The notes beneath the pieces are model-generated. The model made no database searches. It was not told the DNA's origin and saw only the letters and a program-made list of their open reading frames with translations. The position numbers and the translations under genes were made by a program. From assembly GCA_003024985.2 (NCBI GenBank), contig PXIH01S0000045.1: a DNA stretch of 15,243 bases, one strand, 5' to 3'. This DNA is from Euperipatoides rowelli (lineage: Eukaryota; Onychophora; Udeonychophora; Euonychophora; Peripatopsidae). Shown piece by piece: positions 1 through 9,960 of the stretch (position 1 is the first letter of the stretch; each line of letters opens with the position of its first letter).

Positions 1-89
1 AATATATTTATTTTTGACATTCTTTCTAAAAATGATTTTTTTTTTACAGCCCATAATTTTTTTAGTAAATTGTCTAAAAGTTTTGTCAC

Positions 90-263
90 TTAGATTATGG
101 TGCTAGTACTTTATTCATCAAGAATTACAAAGCATTTAGGCTAAGATAGGTTGTATATACCAATTATATATGTTTTCAAGTGTTTTAATCCTCATAAATT
201 TAATGTTGTTTCTGATAAACCCAAATGTTTTCTTCATTTTAATATTGCTATTTGTCACCTTGT
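90..263 (-). other. possible terminal exon with poly(A) signal
   Basis: Reading the minus strand, a pyrimidine-rich stretch ends in CCTACAG, which puts a possible exon start at 263. The upstream exon (842-1597) leaves a 2-nt partial codon AC. Joining it here gives ACA, then CAA GGT GAC AAA and TAG at 248-250, so the protein would end four residues later. A minus-strand AATAAA lies at 110-115, which would suit a short 3' UTR. The splice phase allows this join, but the coding part is too short to test by composition. The true next exon may lie outside the window. Confidence 0.2.
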
Positions 264-841
264 CTGTAGGTTTAATCATATATAAAGAAATTAGAAAAAT
301 CAAAAATGCCATGTACTGTATCACCACCTGGGTGAAGTTTTAAAAAAAAATGGCTCTTAATTGCTCCGTGGTTGAGTCAGTTCTTAGTTATGGTAATTGT
401 ATTTTAGCATATGTGTGTACATTTATAAATAAATGTGTTATGCATATGATGAATCTTATCTCTCATCTCTTACAATGAGCTTTTCATCATCTTAGTATGC
501 CGAGTGATTTTTTAATGTAGGCACTATTTTATTCGGTAGGGGGCGGCATAGTATTGGCTTCAACAGTCATCACTTTTATCACCATCTAGTCTTACTGTCT
601 CATCATTTGATAATTAGAAGAGTAATTGTCTATTTATCAGCAAGATTTTATAAAGTTATTACAGATTCCAGCAGCAGTTAGTTCAACATATAGTAAGAGT
701 AGTTTACTATAACATACCGTACATGCAATATATAACAGGATTAGAAATTAGCATTGGAATACTCATCGCCAAGATTAGAGTTAAAATTAACTTTTTTTTA
801 ATACAAAATTAATGTATACATATAATAAATATTCAACTTAC
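264..841. other. non-coding stretch, no recognised feature
   Basis: AT-rich sequence directly downstream of the large minus-strand exon. It would be intron if the terminal exon at 90-263 is real, and intergenic or longer intron otherwise. I see no other coding signal, tandem array or transposon end in it. Confidence 0.4.
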
Positions 842-1597
842 GTTGCTGCTGTTTCTATGTGTTCCACTAAACTTGAAGGCATTTCAGTCACCTCTTGCTT
901 CATAACTATTTCAGAAAGATTGATACCATTATTGACACATTCATTGCCAGAAAGGTTAAAATTGAAGGTTTCACCCTGTTTGAAGTTTAATAATTCCGAT
1001 TTTTGTTCAGATAAAATACTTAAATTCGTAGATATGCATTCTATATTTTCATGGACAAAATGTCTATTAAAATTTTCTGCTGAAGAGAGCAATTTTTTTT
1101 TATCATATACTTCTACTCTTAAATCAGAATTGTCCATTTGAAATTCAACCTGTGCATTATTATTCAATTTCAATGCATTATCTAAGTCACATGGTTCCTG
1201 TTCAATAATGGATTGGAGTGAAGTAATTTTTAACTCGCATGACGGTTCATTAGCAGAAAGATCAGGGCTTGTATATAAATCAAATGTTGGTTCCTGCTTA
1301 ACAACAGATAGAATAGAACGAGTATCCATTTTCCATGGTGGATCCTGTGTGTCAGGTACAGTGGAGTTATTAATGATAATCAAAGATGATGAAACAAGTG
1401 GTGGATTGACATTAGAATTGGGGTTATTAACGGAGCAACAAGCATTTTTATTTTCAAAATCAAAATCTTCATAAATAGATTCAATTTGCACTTCTTTATT
1501 TGATAAATCAGCTGCCAATCTGAAATCTTCTATGCTAGATCTACAGTTTTTATCATTTTCATTAGCTGGGTGCCCTGGTTCAAGTCTTTTACAAACA
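842..1597 (-). CDS. large internal exon, acidic Ser/Asn-rich protein with KQEP motifs
   Basis: This 756-nt internal exon is open in one frame for about 251 codons. It follows a T-rich tract ending TTTAG and stops at a strong donor, AAC|GTAAGT, whose in-frame TAA is already intronic. It starts with the last base of a codon and ends with two bases of the next. The encoded segment is acidic, rich in Ser and Asn, and has no membrane span or obvious globular fold. It carries VKQEP (codon for K at 1297-1299) and MKQEV (K at 898-900), which match the SUMO-acceptor pattern psi-K-x-E, and a related IIEQEP between them. Each follows a short S-I/L-x-S/E-I/V run, so the three sites look like diverged internal repeats. 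Such linkers are common in animal transcription factors, for instance N-terminal to C2H2 zinc fingers, but no DNA-binding domain is visible here. The exon is secure; the function is inference. Confidence 0.72.
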
Positions 1598-1979
1598 CTA
1601 AAAAAAAAGAAAGAAACAGTGCTGATAATACCATAGTTGAATACCACAAACTATAAGAAATATAAAAATATTTATCTTCTTTTAAAAATACAAGCAGTTT
1701 TGTAGAGCATTGACAATATGACATAACAGTAAAATATTCTAATTTCAAACTGAACCAATTAGAAAGTAGGCTAAAATCAATGTGAAAGTAAAAATAAATC
1801 CTAAATTTTTAAAATTGGACTAAAATTAAAAACATTCTTTCCTTAGAATTATGTGCAAGAATTAAAACACTTCCATAGATACTTGTAAGATTATCATCTT
1901 GGATATCTGTATTTATACAGATGAAAATCTGGAAATTTTTGAATCATTACACATAAATAAATGCAACTAAATATTAAGT
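1598..1979 (-). other. intron sequence, no other feature
   Basis: Acceptor-proximal part of the intron between the exons at 5406-5545 and 842-1597. It is AT-rich with poly-T/poly-A runs. Open frames reaching in from the exon are extensions through the splice acceptor, not separate genes. Confidence 0.45.
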
Positions 1980-2763
1980 CAGTGTTTTTCAAACTTTTCT
2001 GATCATGACCTATTGTAAGAAGCACATTTCTTATCGTGACCCAGTATACATATTATAATAAAAACAACAAAATATCAAATAGTATTTTTTTTAGCAGATG
2101 TGTCAGCCATTTTCTTTTTTTCAACAAGACATACAACTGCAGTAAATATGACGATAATAAAGCATTCTCATTAACAATAATATATTGTAGAATGACTAAG
2201 AAATTGTTTTCATACAATTTCCTTACATTTTTTTTTTGTTGGTAATAAAATCACTCGCTTTTGGAATGTTTGACTTATGTATGCATGCATGCATTTAATA
2301 CTCTTTCTCTTACATTTTTTTTAAAAAAATCCTTAGATGTATATTTACGTGGAGATAAAAAAATTATTAGAAACCATTTAAATACTACTGTAAATAATTG
2401 TATTACTTGGCTTATGAATCAAAATCATTTTATCACCTAAAATTAGTAATTTTATTTATATACAATACTGTAATGTATAGCCTATAAAACTATTTACTTT
2501 ATAAAATTTATACTGTATGTACTGTTTAAAATATATTAATTATTTTTTTAAATAATTTCTATAGGCCTATATATTTACAGTACCGGTATATGATAGGTTA
2601 ATTATTATATGAACTAAAACAACATACATTGAATTAAAATAGCCTTGCCCCAAAGGATGTAGCTATTTATACAATATTTACATAATTAAATATACTGTAT
2701 ATACAAAATCAATTACGATATACTAGAAACAACACATACAAAAAAAAAAAAAACACGTTTAAC

Positions 2764-3143
2764 TATCTATTCAAGTTAAACATGCGTTTTTATCTTGTTT
2801 TATTTACAGTACCTATAATGAATTGTATTTATTAATCTAGTTTATTTACAGTACCTATAATGAGTTGTATTTATCAATCTAGTTTATTTACAGTACCGGT
2901 ACCTATAATGAATTGTATTTATCAATCTAGTTTATTTACAGTACCTATAATGAATTGTATTTATCAATCTAGTTTATTTAGAGTACCTATAATGAATTGT
3001 ATTTATTAATCTAGTTATTTCAATGTTAACCTATTTTGATCCTATTGTGGTTTTTATATTTACTGTATAAATTCTATTTTCCAAATTTGCCTTTGTAGTG
3101 TATTGTTTAATAATCTAATTATGTGGTTTAACTTGAATAAATA
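2764..3143. mobile_element. inverted-repeat element enclosing a minisatellite
   Basis: An 18-bp sequence, TATCTATTCAAGTTAAAC at 2764-2781, recurs inverted at 3126-3143 with one mismatch. Between the arms lies a five-copy 42-bp tandem array. A short element with inverted arms around a tandem core is the layout of several non-autonomous invertebrate elements (Helitron-like HINE/DINE types, pearl-like elements). I cannot see diagnostic Helitron ends, so the class remains open. Confidence 0.45.
2799..3014 (+). repeat. 42-bp minisatellite, five copies
   Basis: Five head-to-tail units lie at 2799-2840, 2841-2882, 2883-2930, 2931-2972 and 2973-3014. Each begins TTTATTTACAGTACC and ends with TCTAG. 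Copies differ by a few substitutions. The third is 6 bp longer through a CCGGTA insertion, which creates the palindrome TACCGGTA. High similarity between copies suggests recent expansion or homogenisation. Confidence 0.93.
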
Positions 3144-3862
3144 CTGAAAATAAAAAAATGTAAATGTTTTATTTTTTATTTAAAATATTCTAAGGGCACA
3201 TTCAGAGTGCTGTTTTTCCATACGTGTGTCTTTTTTTTAATTTTGAAGGGTTTAAACTATTTGTGTTAATATCAGAAAATAACGCTGTACATTAATGCCT
3301 GTCATTTTCATTAGAGTTTGCACATTTGATAAAAGCTTATTTTAAATAATGATCATCGTAGAGTCTAGCACTATTTTTTTTTTTCAGCAGTCAAATTTTC
3401 TGATTGAAAGCGCAACATTTTTTTTTTTTTTACAATAGGCTATTGTTACTATTTACACTTTCAGATCCACCAGTTGAATATTAACCTACTGTTGTATTTT
3501 TCACTTCATCATCCTTTTGTCTTAATAATAAGACAATCCATTTTAAGGGCAACTGCGCTAGTTAATTAAAATTTTAAAATTATTGCGAACTGAAAAAAAG
3601 TAGAACAAGATATCTTTTGAAAGTTCATAAAACTTGATATTTCATAGGCTACTCTTCGAGAGTTTATGTAGACTTTGAACCTTTTTGTCTTGTGCCAGCC
3701 ATATCCTTATCAAGGTGGCTGACAGAGTGACTGAACTCAATTTCAGATACATTTATTAAGTGATGGGAAAATAAACTCTAAAGGGTGTTCTACGAAGTCC
3801 CCTAATTATACATAAATAACAAAACTAAAAATTATGCATCTTTCATCATTTTGTGAATGTAA

Positions 3863-4230
3863 TTACCCAAGAATCTGACTTCTAAATGCTAGAAAGTTTT
3901 TTTTTTAACTTCTAATATTAGCAGGTAATGATTTCCAACACTTATGAGCATAATTAGAAAAGGCAGCCGAAGATGATAGTTTTCTAAAATTAACACACAG
4001 ATCACCACATTTGAAAGCTGACTAGTATCATAATGATGTACAGACTAGTAATCTGGACAAATTAGCTGGTGTTTCATTATTTAAACACTTCCATATGAGA
4101 CAATAAAATGAGATCTCTTCTCAGAGATCGGCAACCAACCCAATATGTTACGAGCCTTAGATGCACTGAAATAGCCAGAACCAAACACAATTACTCTAAG
4201 TCTAACAGAGAAATCAGAAGATGATGTCCA
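3863..4230 (-). pseudogene. LINE reverse transcriptase 3' fragment (CR1/L2-like), broken
   Basis: Minus-strand frames give, in order, KARNILGWLPISEKRSHF, then ETPANLSRLL, then SSAAFSNYAHKCWKSLP followed by ANIRS, then FLAFRSQILG and a stop. This matches the C-terminal end of CR1/L2-type LINE polyproteins: L-x-WLPI, then a spacer, then FS-x-x-A-x-x-x-W-x-x-LP-x-x-IR, then a short F-rich tail. Frame changes and stops separate the blocks, so it is dead. The 5' portion with the catalytic YxDD is absent, as expected for 5'-truncated LINE insertions. It lies within the hAT-like element and shares the host gene's orientation. Confidence 0.72.
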
Positions 4231-4463
4231 TGGATCAAATCACGTCCTAAAGTGCAAAACATTTTAATTTATGCGCACAACATTTGAACACCATCTACAC
4301 TTGTACATTTATGTTACATTACCATCATGAGATTCGGTATACAGAAAATTTTTATTCTACAGCGATGTAGGCTACATTGAAAAATTTTATTCACTTTTTG
4401 ACATCGCGATGGACCCACTAAAAGGATTTCACGACCTACAATTTAAAAAACATTGTATTAAAC

Positions 4464-5405
4464 TATGCAGAAGGGTGTGTGAGCTTGCAAATAAAAATAG
4501 ATTATTCATCTATACATTAAGAATGTATATGGTTTATAGTGTGGAAAAAATTATGTAAATGCATCTATATATTTTAATTACCGGTAACACAGAAAAAATG
4601 TGAGCTTACAATTTAAAAAGAAACGATTGGCGGTTTGTGACGAATGTGAAGGATTGTGGAACTGCCATTAGATAAATTGATGATGGATTCATTGTCAAAA
4701 TTAAACAAGTTTCTTCTAATTTATAATCGAAATGACATCCAGAAAAGAAAAAAAATAACAATTTGACAAACCATTAAAAATTTAAAAAAAAACTATTCAT
4801 AAATTTAACAAATGGTTCACATGAAATTAAAAATCTGACCAGATGCCATCCTGAAGTGTAACGGGAGTTGTGTATTGTTCACTTCAGTGTCAGGTTATGT
4901 GATATATCATCCAGAGGAAGAAATTATACTGCTCATGTAAGCCTATAAAAAGATACAAGTAATCTTGTGATATGGTCTACAATTAGTTGCCAATAGAAAA
5001 TAATTATTTCATTTATTTTACCGATTCACTGAAAATTAGTTAACATTTCTGATATTAACTATTTTTTTTCTTTTGTGTGTGTGTGAGTGCATGCGCAATA
5101 TATGCTTTTGTTCTCAGATTTTGGATTTCATTATTCTGGACTAGCAATGTTCAACTTTTACTGAAAGTTAACAATCTCTTGATTTGATTTTTGAACATCA
5201 TTTTTTTTGTATTTCTCTAGCCTAAAGATATTTAGCTTTCAGATTCCAAATCCCTTTGCATGTACGAATCCTTGCTGGACTGATTGTAAATAGCTCAGCT
5301 ATTACATTTTTAAAATGTAAAATATCAATGACTAAACCCTAAATTGTATACTGATCATGAAAGGATTTAAGGGGTAAATTTGAATAATTTGGGCATACAA
5401 ATTAC
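4464..5405 (-). other. intron sequence with minor inverted repeats
   Basis: Donor-side part of the 3.8-kb intron. I see no coding signal. It contains an 8-bp inverted pair CTGAAGTG/CACTTCAG (4851-4887), a near-perfect 19-bp palindrome TTACATTTTTAAAATGTAA around 5303-5321, and a short GT run near 5076. None has an evident function. Confidence 0.4.
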
Positions 5406-5545
5406 CTTGATGGATTTAAGCTTATAATTTCTTCTTCTTCAGCTATCTTCCTTATTCTTTTTACTCTAGTTTCCTTCAAATATTTATTTCTAGCACTGTG
5501 GTCTTCTTTTATTATTTTCTGTTTGTCCTTATTTGATGAGCCCTT
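5406..5545 (-). CDS. internal exon, basic helical segment, same gene as 842-1597
   Basis: This 140-nt exon is bounded by TATTTTTTAG on its 5' side and CATCAAG|GTAATT on its 3' side. Only one frame is open; the other two hit TAA within about 12 codons. It starts in phase 0 and ends with the two bases AG. Joined to the exon starting at 1597, these complete an AGT serine codon and keep the frame open. The 46 residues are very basic (stretches such as KGSSNKDKQK and RVKRIRK) and then turn acidic (EEEE), predicting one long charged helix that could carry a nuclear localisation signal. No named domain is recognised. Upstream exons would lie at higher coordinates and were not found. Confidence 0.68.
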
Positions 5546-6118
5546 CTAAAAAATACAAAGTAGGAAAAAATAAGTGAAAGGCATTGTTGCATCATCTTAA
5601 TATTCATTATTAAATACTGCAATTAAAATGATCTAAAAATAAAAAGTCCAACATTTACATTGTTACAACAAAATTTGACAGGGTCAGTAGCCTACTTGTG
5701 AGCAAAGTGCTAATAAAAAACAATTTAATAAAAATAATAAATAGCTATATAGTGATAGGCTACTTTATTATTCTACAAATAAATAAAAAGAAGTACTTCG
5801 GTGAGAGAAACAATAATTTTCTAAAAAGTTTAGCATTAACACGTTTAATGTTATAAACTGAAACATACATAATTAAACAAATTGCAGGCAAAACTAAAAA
5901 AAAATAGAATTAAATATTATTTTGAAATACAATATGTACAGGGTTTGAGCCACCATCACTTTATGTAGCTTAGAAACTTGAAAATATGGGCTAATAAGAT
6001 TGTAGGACATGAAACTATCCCCTACAGTACATTCTAGATCTAGGCTATTATGAAATAGTCTATATAAGGTACATGTAGACTACTGAAACAATTCCAACAT
6101 TATATTCAAACTTGTTAT
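5546..6118. other. AT-rich non-coding stretch
   Basis: I see nothing beyond short homopolymers and scattered TAGGCTA-type words. It would be intron of the minus-strand gene if further 5' exons exist. Confidence 0.4.
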
Positions 6119-6187
6119 CAGTCCAAGATGAGATACATCAAGTCCAAGAACAGAGACATCAAGACCAAAATGGAGATCAAGACCAGA
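6119..6187 (+). repeat. short imperfect tandem repeat, ~20-bp unit
   Basis: About three and a half units of the form ACATCAAGWCCAARAWSRGAG lie head to tail, with a period of 20-21 bp and substitutions between units. No stable frame supports a coding role. Confidence 0.65.
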
Positions 6188-6411
6188 GTATTAAAATTTA
6201 TAAAAAAAAATCATTCAAACACGCATTATGCAGAGCATTTTCTTATTTTGACTAATATGATGAAGAGATAGGCTATATATCTGCATAGGAAAATAAAGTG
6301 GAGTTTAAAAAAAAGGTCTAATGATAACTATATAAGATAATTAATGCATAGTAATACAATGCTAAGTGTAATGGTGGAATCAATAATGGAAATAAATGAT
6401 TTAAATACAGT

Positions 6412-7110
6412 ATGTCGAAGTATGGATCAAACAAGAAAATAAAAAGTGGTGATCTGTGGTATGATAAATCATATAAGGAGCATAAAAAGAATTTGGGCAA
6501 GTTGTTAAAGAAATTTAAGAAGTCAAATGATCAAAATGACAGGAGGATATATATAGAAAGTAGAACTAAATACAGGAAACTTTGTTCCGAAAAAAAAAAA
6601 AAGGGTAAATTTTGACAATATTTAATATTTATTTTAAATACTAAATCTTGTCAATATTTGCCTTTTTTTTTCAACTAGGGATTCAGGTGAATTCTGGAGA
6701 TTGATTAAAAGGTTAAATTTTGAACATAGGATTTACTAATGAAATATATTATATTAATTGGTTTGAGTATTACTGTATATTAATTTAAAAGTTCAGATAT
6801 AAATAAAGTGATGAAACTTCCAATGATTACTGAATGGTGAAATTACTGAAAATGAATTGTTAAAAAGAATTGACAAATTAAAGATGGGGAAGGCACCTGG
6901 TTTTGATTTCATAGTATCCTATCAGAATGTATTAAGTGTTCTCCTAGATCATTTTTAATAAAATTAATGAAATAGTATAATAAAATAGTGTGGGATAGGG
7001 AATTTGGGTGCCCAGCTAGGAAAGGGTTAGAAAAGTCTTCTGGTCCAAGTCTATCCGAATAAAAAAGACTATTATCTGTGAGCAATTATGGGGACAATAC
7101 AGGATGGCAG
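6412..7110 (+). pseudogene. LINE fragment: linker and start of reverse transcriptase, broken
   Basis: Three frame-shifted blocks follow the usual order of a LINE ORF2. The first (6412-6614) is a Lys-rich linker with LWYDKSYKEHKKN, LLKKFKKS, DRRIYIESRTKYRKL and KKKK. The second (6677-6733) has RDSGEFWRLIKRLN. The third holds ITENELLKRIDKLK and GKAPGFD (GKAPG at 6887-6901), the start of the reverse transcriptase fingers, and then shifts frame to ECIKCSPRSFL. A decayed continuation with VSNYGDNT, resembling the NYR-x-I element, reaches about 7110. Stops and frame changes show it is dead, and the catalytic palm is missing. The linker style fits CR1/L2/Rex-like LINEs; the exact clade is uncertain. 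Confidence 0.75.
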
Positions 7111-7111
7111 A

Positions 7112-7332
7112 TTCCCCCCCCCCCTTAATTTAGGTTTACCCCCTCCATGATTGCACAAAGCTAAAGAAATAAAAACATGTGACGAGACCTTTTGCCTAAA
7201 AGCTAGGTTCATGGTCCCTCTGCTTATAAGTTCTAAATATTGTGTAAAAATTATGTGGTGTATGTATTTGAGGAAAAATATAATTATTGTAAACGTGCAC
7301 CTATAGTATGACTTAACTGAACAAAAACAATA
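7112..7332. other. spacer with poly-C run
   Basis: A run of about 12 C residues near 7116-7127 follows the LINE fragment, then AT-rich sequence. No coding signal is seen. Confidence 0.4.
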
Positions 7333-7600
7333 TTACCACTGCTGGGGTTCATCAGTTTTGACTAGGTCAAACTCTCTAAGGGAGGGAGGAATAGGCTACA
7401 CATCCTGGAGAAGCAAGATCTGGTATTTTTGGCTGAAGCCCATATCAGCTTGTGGGCTTAACTGAAAGAAGCATATTGGCCCATAGTGCTCTGGATGTGG
7501 GCTCTAACCAATCAGCCTACACTATCATTTGTAGTTAAAAAGTGTGGGGTAATGAGAAAGATCCATTTCGAATCTGACCATATTTGGACAGTTGTTGCTG
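7333..7600 (+). pseudogene. possible LINE endonuclease fragment, broken
   Basis: This stretch is visibly more GC-rich than its surroundings. One frame reads HILEKQDLVFLAEAH (7399-7443), which resembles the D-I-x-F-L-x-E-T-H motif of AP-like LINE endonucleases, where the Glu is catalytic. Other frames then give GSNQSAYTII and later FVVKKCGVM and SDHIWTVVAV. These resemble the G-T-N-x-S-A-G-V and S-D-x-x-G-R-x-V elements that follow in L1/Tx1-type domains. The blocks are in order but need frame changes and contain stops. Here Thr after the catalytic Glu is Ala and the GR pair is lost. It lies downstream of the RT fragment at 6412-7110, so it is probably a separate insertion. Confidence 0.42.
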
Positions 7601-8366
7601 TCTGATCCTCAGGGATGTGGCCGTGTGGGGCAGGCTGGATCAATTGGTAAACTGCTGGTTAAATTTTATTAGTTGTATAAAAATGTTCTCATAATAATGT
7701 ATTTTACCAGATTATATTCAGTCCCTTAGTAGGCTACTGGCAAATGTATATAAGCAAATATGTACTAGTTAGGCCTGCCAACAGTTATTTTATAGTAGCC
7801 CTGCTCAACACTTTAGGCTATTTATTATGATTTCAATATGAAGTTTACAAAGAGGGGATAAGAGGAAGTTTTATAAATAAATAGAAGTTGCAGACATTTT
7901 ATATAATTATAAACGTTTTAGCCACCGACTTAAAAATATCAGTACGGTAGTATGTTTAGCTAAAGGTGAGAAATTTGTCTCGACAAGATTCTTACAACAA
8001 TTTTTCTAGAAAGCAAAATACTTTGTTTTGCTTTACTCCCAAAAATTTATATAGTACGGTAATACTAATTAGTTAAATACTAATCAAACCTTTAGGTTAT
8101 GAAATGAATTATTAGTGACTAGTGATAAAGATGTAGCTACATAAAACAATAATATATAAACAATGTTGCAGTTATACTGTAGATACTGGTATATAGTAAA
8201 AAGGATCTAGTGTAGTGAGGGTCACTTGAGCCATACTAGGGTTTTACATTATCGCAGATCACTAATTCGTAATGCTAACTTTATGTACTTGAGGTGTGTG
8301 TGTGAGACTGTAATGAGGCAATTAATCATTATACATTATTATAGTAAGTGTCTGGTTTGTTGACAG
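7601..8366. other. AT-rich stretch without recognised gene
   Basis: I see only AT-rich sequence with scattered TACGGTA and TAGGCTA words. Any upstream exon partner of the 8367-8546 exon was not found here. Confidence 0.35.
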
Positions 8367-8546
8367 CTGGCATTACGATTGTAGCAATAGGTGCAAGACA
8401 GGTTTCAGGAGTAGGTGGAAAACTTGTGTTGTCCTGTCTATCAACAGGATATGTTGATGATAGGCAAATTACAAATGTTAGAGAGCAAAATTCCAGATAT
8501 GTGCAGATTAATGACTTGCCCTATATGGCCATTTCTCCCAAACAGG
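8367..8546 (+). CDS. probable isolated exon, phase 1-1, unknown protein
   Basis: The stretch between TTTGTTGACAG and CAGG|GTAACG is exactly 180 nt. It is open in one frame only and clearly richer in GC than its flanks. It starts with two codon bases and ends with one, so it is a symmetric phase 1-1 exon of 60 codons. Such exons often encode extracellular modules that can be shuffled. The peptide begins ITIVAIGARQVSGVGGK and continues LVLSCLSTGYVDD, ending LPYMAISPKQG. The G-G-x-L-V-L-S-C string resembles the B-strand of an immunoglobulin-like domain, but no paired Trp/Cys context is visible, so this is weak. No other exon of the gene was located. The coding call is moderate; function is unknown. 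Confidence 0.45.
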
Positions 8547-9960
8547 GTAACGCTTTTGGGATATTTTGTTGAAAATTAAAATAGTAATGAAACATATAAG
8601 TTAAGTTTAATTTTATTGAATAGACCTTTACTTTAAATATATAAAAATATTAATATGAAGCTAGTAGATGTCAGACAAGTCTTGTTACAATACATTGAAC
8701 ACACAAAGTTGGTAAAGTGTTCTGCTTGTGATGTGGACATGATTTATCTTTTACCCCATAAATAGTTGATCACAGCTGTATATTTGCAAATTATGTCTTA
8801 GTGCTGTAAATAAATTTTATGGAAGACAGTTTAGGTTAAAATGTTCTATATAGGCTATTAAAAAAAATTAAATTTAATATTGTATATATGTCCCATTCTT
8901 AGAAATTTGAATTCTTTTATTTTACAAAATAAACAAAAATCATAAAGTTTTAATTTCTATTACCGGTATGTAAATTGATGTTTTTTTTAATTAGAGGCAT
9001 TTGTTTTTCGTGAAGCACGATAAAATGAATTAAGTAATAATAGTGATAATTTTAAAATTCTTCAACCAAAAGTTGATTTTTTTTGCTTAAAAATGTGATT
9101 TAAAATCATGACAAAAAACAAAATTCTTGTCATTACACGAAATACTATAAAAACACGATACTATACGAAAAATGGTATTTTTTTAAACAAGTGTAAAATT
9201 ATTTAAAATTAAAAATAAATAAATCAAAATAACACATTTTTTTAAAAATGAGTTTTCTCATTAATAGTTATTTTAATCTTAAAGAAATGTATTTCAATCA
9301 TGTCAGCTCTTGTTTTAAAAGCCGATTGTAAAAGTTCTGAGATATTTTCATTTATCAAAAGATTCTCTTCCAGAACCTTTGTATAAACAAATTACTGCAG
9401 GTGCAGCTAACATAGAAGTTTAGTCAACAAATTATAGTCAAAAGTGTTTTGACTATAGTTTTAAAATAAAATAATTTCTTGATTAAGGGAAAATAAATTA
9501 TCGCCACAGATATGATTGATTGCATATGTTTTCTCCTTGATTGAAAACTCTTATTTTTATAGTTCAGTATTTCCAAGCAATAAAATGCAAAAATATCTAA
9601 CAACAAAATATATTTGTTAATATTTTGTAAAGTCTATACTTTGCTGTCCTGTTACAAATGAAATATTGATTGATGAATATTGTAATGATTTAGCAACTGT
9701 GTAAAGTTTTTTTTTTGTCTGTGCGTGTGTGTATGTAATTTTGTTTAATAATATATGGTATTTAATTTGTATTTGTATATTGTACAGGAATTTTTGCTTC
9801 TAATTAATAAATTTTAATTTAAAATTTATATTTAAATTGGATCATTTGACCTGGTAGAAATATGAGAAGGGGGGGGGAGGGACATGACAACTTTCTATTT
9901 TTAAAATATTTTCAAGATTATCATTTGGATATCTCTCTGGTAGGGAAAGGACATTATGTA
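8547..9960. other. AT-rich stretch, one hairpin, no gene
   Basis: Long AT-rich region with many poly-T/poly-A runs and a GT-rich patch near 9721-9735. Apart from the hairpin at 9433-9457 I see nothing functional. From about 9862 it becomes G-rich (a run of nine G near 9869) and grades into the repeat that starts at 9961. Confidence 0.4.
9433..9457. repeat. perfect hairpin, 11-bp arms, 3-nt loop
   Basis: TATAGTCAAAA and its exact reverse complement flank the loop GTG. No transposon motif or terminator function can be assigned in this eukaryotic context. Confidence 0.6.

Larger units (their letters stand above)
1980..4455 (+). mobile_element. hAT-like DNA transposon remnant with nested insertions
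   Basis: The left end starts CAGTGTTTTTCAAAC, a typical hAT terminal inverted repeat. The right end read in reverse is CAATGTTTTTTAAAT, so the ends match at most positions. Next to both ends lie short GACC-containing subterminal motifs (for example ATCATGACCTA and CGATGGACCCAC), as often seen in hAT and MITE relatives. The flanks are TATTAAGT (1972-1979) and TATTAAAC (4456-4463), 6 of 8 bases alike, which fits an aged 8-bp hAT target duplication. No transposase frame is visible, so it is non-autonomous or gutted. A minisatellite-bearing element and a LINE fragment lie inside. The whole sits in an intron of the minus-strand gene. Confidence 0.55.

Noticed and set aside
136-327. Minus-strand 63-codon hydrophobic-start frame
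   Set aside because: AT-driven codons only, and its frame does not fit the phase required after exon 842-1597.
812-1474. Plus-strand open frames opposite the large exon
   Set aside because: They are antisense shadows of the minus-strand exon, which has splice signals and a phase-matched partner exon.
1530-1748. Minus-strand frame of 72 codons overlapping the exon start
   Set aside because: It crosses the splice acceptor into AT-rich intron and has no splice or composition support.
2036-2245. Plus-strand frame of 69 codons
   Set aside because: Phe/Asn/Lys-rich chance frame within the hAT-like element, with no recognisable motif.
2280-2295. ATGCATGCATGC run and the GT run near 5076 as microsatellites
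   Set aside because: Too short to stand out from background.
6318-6500. Minus-strand 60-codon frame
   Set aside because: Antisense shadow of the LINE linker block, which has family-like motifs on the plus strand.
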